A model generated the notes under the pieces. The model had not been told where the DNA came from, did not search any database, and saw only the letters and a list, made by a program, of their open reading frames with translations. Source: Synura sp. LO234KE (lineage: Eukaryota > Sar > Synurophyceae > Synurales > Mallomonadaceae). Taken from it: DNA of 12,928 nt. Positions 8,575-12,928 of this stretch are shown in pieces (position 1 is the stretch's first letter; every line of letters begins with the position of its first letter). The position numbers and the translations under genes are program-made. The stretch is from the NCBI GenBank assembly GCA_015143735.1, contig VKHC01000356.1:1-12928 (forward strand). The letters run 5' to 3'.

Positions 8575-11113
8575 TTTGATTCAAATCACTGAAGTTACTG
8601 GTGTCACCCTTAGAGGGAGAAATTTAATATATGGGTGTTCGGTTGTATTGAGCTACTAATATTGAATCCACAGTACGTCGTGTTTATTATCGGGCAATCC
8701 AAGCTGCAGAGCAACATTTTGAGTAGACTGGGACCATTTGTAAAATTGACGAATTCAAAATTAGGCTTCTTGGTCTGCCTGAATACTTTACCCATTTAAT
8801 TGGAAGTTAGTTTCAGGAAATTTACCACCGCCTGGGTTAATTTTTGGCTCGAGATGATATCAGCAGCAGACACAAATGGGTATTTTTGATCCCCAACTTC
8901 AGGTCAGGAACTTTCAACTCGTTGTTGTTGGACTAGTTCTGAGACGCGGAGTAATACTTAAGTTTGCGAGCCTTAATGTCGGTGGTGTTTAGCCTTTTTG
9001 ACAAAACCTGAGGCAGTACCACGCAGAATCAGAGTAGACGAAAGTAAGGATACGTTCTGTGGTGTTAACGCCAAACGTATTTTAAAATTTGGTAACGACG
9101 CACTGGTCTAGCTATAAACGTGTGGAGATTTTCATCACGCCGATCTGCTTCCACGAACTAAGCATACTATGGTCGTGCTTAATTGCACGGGTTCATCCAT
9201 CCCGATGGCGTACATAGCGCAATGATCCTCTCCTTCCACAGCCACGTGCGAGCAGGGTGGGGGATTTATTCATGCTGATTTGGTGTGAGATCTTTTAGTT
9301 TTTGCTGGAGACCAGACCAGTGATTGCTACTCGTACAGCTCCCCAGCGGATTGTATGGGTGGTAAAGAGTAAATAGTTATTTATTATTGGAGGGAAATAT
9401 AAAAAATAGAATCGGGTTGACACGAGTTACCAATAACAATTCGAAGTTCCTCTGTGTATTAAATTCCGTTCTTTAGAATTAACTCTTAAGAGTAACTTTA
9501 AAAGAGGACGAAAGTAGGTTCTCAAAAACAGTCACGGTCTAGTTTCAATTAAAACGGAAAGCCTATTCTAAAGAGTGACGGCTGAGAAAGACCGATGATA
9601 GAATATTTTGGTTTCATTTTAAAAACGCGCATTTACTCCATTTCTCATCCATTGTCACTCAGCGTTTGCCCAAAGGCAGTTAGATCTTAGATATCGACGA
9701 CTTCTAAAGTGCAATTGGCAACGATCTATGTTTTTAGCAGCTAAACAGGAATCATGAACCCACCCCATTAGCACTGTCGCAAAGAAAGCATATTCCTTAG
9801 GCTAAGTTGATTCGGACCTCTAGCCAACTCAATCTCGACAGAGATACTGAACCACAATATGCGAGGAACCTCAATTTAAGAATCTTTCCCAAAAATTCAG
9901 CTTGAAGTTAATGAAAATAGTGCTATCCTGGCTCGCCAGGCATGGTTGAGTAATTTCCAGGTGTGGAACTGAATTGCTGTTTCTCCCACCGTGAAGGCTC
10001 CTGTGGAATATTGCAAATCTTAATCAGAAAGTTGCTCAAATGATTCGGTCCTGTATCAGTTGCGAACTTTAATGGCCCTCCCACTACTTCGGACAAACAG
10101 TTGTTCAATATTGTCACCCTGGTAACAAGTCCCACGGTAGATGCATCCGATTATCATTAATTGCGAGTCTCGTTTTTTCAACAACGATGTCACTGACCTC
10201 AGATGCATCCAGTCAAATATTTGGACTTCTTTCGTAGAATCTGAATGGAATGAGTAGCGATACCGCAACAACTCCAACATTCCCATGATAAGCTATGTCA
10301 CACTACTTTGGCGGATCATGGAGAATTTAACTTCTTCGAGAATAATTTCAGCCTTCTTCCAATCAAGTTTGTTACACAGATGGAGTGACTCAGCGTGGAG
10401 AATCGATTCTTTCCATTATTTTTTCAATTCCAACAGACATTCCCTTCCACTCCTCATATAGGCAGCTTCCCCTCCACCTGCCCTATGGTTCTCTCATCTT
10501 CAACCCATACCTGTGGACTTCTATTTCGTTCGAATGGAACTTATTGAAAACCACTTTATGATTACGGGGGACCTTGATCCTTGGAGTTAGATAATTAATC
10601 TTCTCTGGTTGTATCATTTGTAAAACGTTCAGGAGGATTGAATTCATAATGCGGAGCTCACTCCCTACCGTTAGCATTCTTCAAATGCCTCCAATCACAC
10701 TTCAGCTGGATCTCATCCCGAACCGGGTGCTGACTTGACCCGGGGAGCACGCGGTCAGTAAGCGCCGAAAACCGTAGTGTCTTTGAACGAACCCCTTACA
10801 CGCATGTTCCCTCCTGGAAATTTGCTGTTAGAATAGTTTCTTGTCTTAAGTAGATTATCAGTTCGGATTATCTGTCCTTCCCTTCAAAGGAAAAACTTCT
10901 CTTGTCGAAAAATGACAGGCACATCAGTAGCTTAGCACTCTTAAGCGCCACATCGACAGATCCCAATAGGGGAAAGGGCAAACTGGTCTCGTTCGATGCA
11001 GTGGTCTGTTTATTTGAGAAATGCATCTCACATGATCTACTCTAACCGCAATCTCACGTAAATGCTACAGAAGTTTCTCCAAGGAGGAAGAGATCTGCCT
11101 TATATCTCGTCAA
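8575..11113. other. Long stretch with no gene seen
   Basis: Only 61-76-codon minus frames are present (8610-8795, 9923-10135, 10056-10286, 10483-10677). None has a motif, and two overlap in different phases. Symmetric elements noted: TAAGCA...TGCTTA near 9161-9182, the perfect 12-bp palindrome ACTCTTAAGAGT (9482-9493) and the hairpin CCTGGC-TC-GCCAGG (9927-9940). An AT-rich patch lies at about 9361-9410. There are no tRNA boxes, long terminal repeats or terminal inverted repeats that I can recognise. Confidence 0.45.
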
Positions 11114-11166
11114 TGTTACTCCCTCTGTAAATTGTTACTCCCTCCTCTCTTTCCCTCTCTACCCCC
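11114..11166. repeat. 12-bp direct repeat leading into a pyrimidine tract
   Basis: TGTTACTCCCTC occurs at 11114-11125 and again at 11133-11144 (period 19). The second copy runs on into a nearly pure C/T tract ending at the CCCCC near 11166. Such tracts are common near eukaryotic promoters and splice sites, but no gene can be tied to it. Confidence 0.75.
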
Positions 11167-11516
11167 ACTTGCGACACAGTTGACCGGGGGTACACGAGTC
11201 TCTTCTGCTTAACTTGGGACGTCCTCCCATTTTAACTTGTGATAGGGGCTCCAGGTGAAGTCGCGTGGAGCTTTCTGACTACTTTTTGGTTTTTAAACAA
11301 AGGTATTAGTTTTGAGAATATTAGTGGAAGTCAATATTGGAAGAAATGTGAACAGAAGCTCAGTCCCAGTGGACAATTTAGCTCTCAAAGAATTCAAATC
11401 GTCATAACTCTTGAGTCATAACTTCTCTATAAATGAACAAATTGGCAAAGTTGTAAAGAACTTTACTATCAATCTAACGCCACATGTGGGAAATAATTTT
11501 TTGTGCTTTGAAGTAA
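11167..11516. other. No gene called; 60-codon plus frame
   Basis: A plus frame at 11239-11421 (60 codons) is of chance length, and its phase differs from the longer broken frame that follows. TAACAG just before 11517 resembles a splice acceptor, but no matching donor or branch point could be placed with confidence. Confidence 0.35.
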
Positions 11517-12176
11517 CAGAGCCTCAAAGGTTTTATGCCTAATGACCCTTTTGGTCCATGTTTCGTCAAATATCGACTTCATGTTCTGTTTAAGGTCTGC
11601 CAAGATCCTGTAAAGCGCACCGAGGGGCGTAAGAGAATTGAATGGGAGAGGAGGATGGCAACTGGCTAATTGAACCGTCGCGAGGAGTGCAGCAACGCCA
11701 AATTACAATTTCAAGGATGGGATGCTGAGGAATTCTCCGGCGCAGTAAGTTGTGAAGGCTTAGATGTCAAAGAGGAAGCCGCAAAACCTGTCCGGCAGGA
11801 GAGGTTTCTCGCATTGCTATACAAATATTGAAATAGTGTGCCGGTCCGACCCACGAGGCCCCCGAAGGGCTCGCAAGACCACGAATCTGCCTCTGGAATT
11901 TGCAATAGGGATGTGGTTTTAGAAGTGGAGACAATATATACCGCCTTGGGGTACTAGGTTGGTAATCTTTTAGGTCCCATTGAATGTGATAGGGAAGCCT
12001 GACTTGAGGGCTTTAAGACAGCGTTTATTTTCCGGAACAGTACCGAAGTGGCTTCCTCCGTTACGTCAAATGGGGCCGAATATGCTATCGATTTGAAGGT
12101 AACAAAGGCACTGTGGGAAGATTTTTCACGGATGGGCAACGCTAGCAGATCTCTTCATAATGGCGACAACAAGTAA
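11517..12176 (+). pseudogene. Possible eroded gene: one phase, four in-frame stops
   Basis: A single phase runs from 11517, with the first ATG at 11535, to a TAA at 12174-12176. It is interrupted only by TAA 11667, TGA 11829, TAG 11955 and TGA 12000. That is four stops in about 215 codons where roughly eleven or twelve would be expected at random. Codons at 11718-11828 begin with G in 18 of 37 cases, and the last segment (12003-12173) starts with a purine in about 70%, a bias typical of coding DNA. The translated pieces are mixed and charged, with WDAEEFSGAVSCEGLDVKE and AEYAIDLKVTKALWEDF as the most protein-like parts. I recognise no family. Nonsense changes without obvious frameshifts could mean a young pseudogene, unrecognised introns or chance. 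Minus-strand frames at 11711-11905 and 11954-12139 look like shadows of this phase. Confidence 0.27.
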
Positions 12177-12351
12177 ACTTAAGATCATAATCAGGGGCAA
12201 AAAAACGAATGTATTGTTTCTCGTTCGAAGGGGACATTAAACTTAAAAACCTTCCTAGATAAAAATGACATGCTCACAGGAGCACTAGGGTTGACTGGTG
12301 GTGGCCTGGAATCTCTGCGTAGAGCAACTACTAAACTATAAAATTCTTTAG
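12177..12351. other. Short gap without features
   Basis: AT-rich sequence between two broken plus-strand frames. A 5-bp dyad TGCTC-ACAG-GAGCA lies near 12271-12284. No promoter or polyadenylation signal is clear. Confidence 0.4.
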
Positions 12352-12771
12352 ATTCTCGGTTTTTCCCTTAAGCAATTGGGGAGTTCTCCAAGAATACTAG
12401 TAATATTTTTCCCCAGTAAAATTAAATACTTTGTTGTGTTCAATATTGATTGTGCTGAAATTTTGGACTCCAGCAAGTGGAAGTACCTTCACGATCTCTC
12501 ATCTAGCACGATGAGTGAAACTCAGCAACAGAGCGGTGTTCAAAAGTTTTGGAAACGACTCCGAGAATCAATATTTCCTGTAAATTAGCTAGATGGCCTA
12601 GATAACCATGATATAATGACTATTTGGCCAATGCTGGGGGAAATTTGTAATACGCCATATGTTTACCATTTTTTTTGTTCTATAGTATCCGTTATAGTAT
12701 TTCTAAAGTACCGGCTAGAGTGCACTAAAGTTTTGCTTTACGACGTTGCTAGAGTCACGTCTCGCCTCTGA
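12352..12771 (+). pseudogene. Possible eroded coding frame with one in-frame TAG, DGL..HD family
   Basis: The phase is open for 78 codons, meets one TAG at 12586-12588 and is open again for 60 codons to TGA at 12769-12771. One stop in about 139 codons is unusual in DNA this AT-rich. The first part includes a basic segment KFWKRLRES. Directly after the TAG comes DGLDNHDIMTIWP, matching the motif near 5163. Further on, a hydrophobic run (FFCSIVSVIVFL) could span a membrane. Starts are weak: a TTG at 12376 is the earliest, with an ATG only near 12511. The downstream residues do not align with the other copy, so homology is limited to the motif and the sequence just before it. Candidate explanations are a dead gene, a mobile-element fragment, or an exon pair with an unplaced intron removing the TAG. 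No family is recognised. Confidence 0.3.
12592..12631 (+). repeat. 40-bp block, diverged copy 2
   Basis: Ungapped partner of 5163-5202, in the same orientation and about 7.4 kb away. Ten substitutions separate them. At the peptide level 7 of 13 residues are identical (D, G, L, H, D, I, W), and several others are conservative (D/N, L/I, I/M). Confidence 0.55.
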
Positions 12772-12928
12772 TGATATCATGTTTCATTTTGAATCATTTT
12801 TTCAAATATTTTATAGTTGTTCTACACCCTACTCCAAAGCAAAACAGCAATTTACGCTAAAATTCAATCATAAACGCTCCGCTTGCCCATAACCCGAGTG
12901 AGATTGGCCAATCTGGCTCATATTATGG
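12772..12928. other. AT-rich right edge, no gene seen
   Basis: T-rich runs and the palindrome TGATATCA (near 12772-12779) are present. No open frame of useful length reaches the window edge. Confidence 0.4.

Noticed and set aside
11118-11130. TA followed by CTCCCTCTGTAAA, resembling the terminus of plant Stowaway-type miniature elements
   Set aside because: No inverted partner end (a TTTACAGAGGGAG-like string) or target duplication was found within reach, the match is short, it sits in a C/T tract, and CpG levels do not suggest a plant.
1-12928. CRISPR array, bacterial operon, prophage or insertion sequence
   Set aside because: There are no regularly spaced repeats, no ribosome-binding sites before frames, no long coding genes and no transposase motifs anywhere on either strand.

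Overview
This window looks like eukaryotic, gene-poor DNA. I see no intact gene whose product I can name. There are no bacterial ribosome-binding sites, operons or tightly packed genes. Open frames are short, and almost all are about as long as chance predicts at this base composition (roughly 40-45% G+C overall, higher near 1-1000 and 2540-4150). By eye CpG is not clearly depleted, and there is no obvious AT-shift of the kind left by repeat-induced point mutation. That argues weakly against a vertebrate or heavily methylated plant genome. It fits a repeat-rich fungal or other lower-eukaryote intergenic region, but the organism is inferred and not shown.

Layout. 1-1000 is relatively GC-rich, with overlapping open frames cut by the left edge and a 28-bp imperfect tandem duplication. 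1000-2060 is AT-rich with no gene signal. 2064-2430 is a cluster of short palindromes, hairpins and direct repeats. 2540-3950 is GC-rich and holds the two longest open frames of the window, both on the minus strand (164 and 141 codons), neither recognised. 3950-5520 holds a strong short hairpin and a broken plus-strand frame. 5520-11110 is mostly featureless apart from small repeats, the clearest being a modular 24-bp tandem at 8445-8500. 11110-12928 has a pyrimidine tract with a 12-bp direct repeat, followed by two plus-strand reading frames that keep frame over long distances but contain in-frame stops, as eroded genes or mobile-element coding regions would.

The most informative observation is a 40-bp block at 5163-5202 that recurs, diverged (30 of 40 identical by eye), at 12592-12631. 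In both copies it lies in an open frame and would encode a DGL..HD....IW peptide. It suggests two relics of one unrecognised coding family. No genes can be shown to work together here. All coding calls are low confidence and should be read as candidates.
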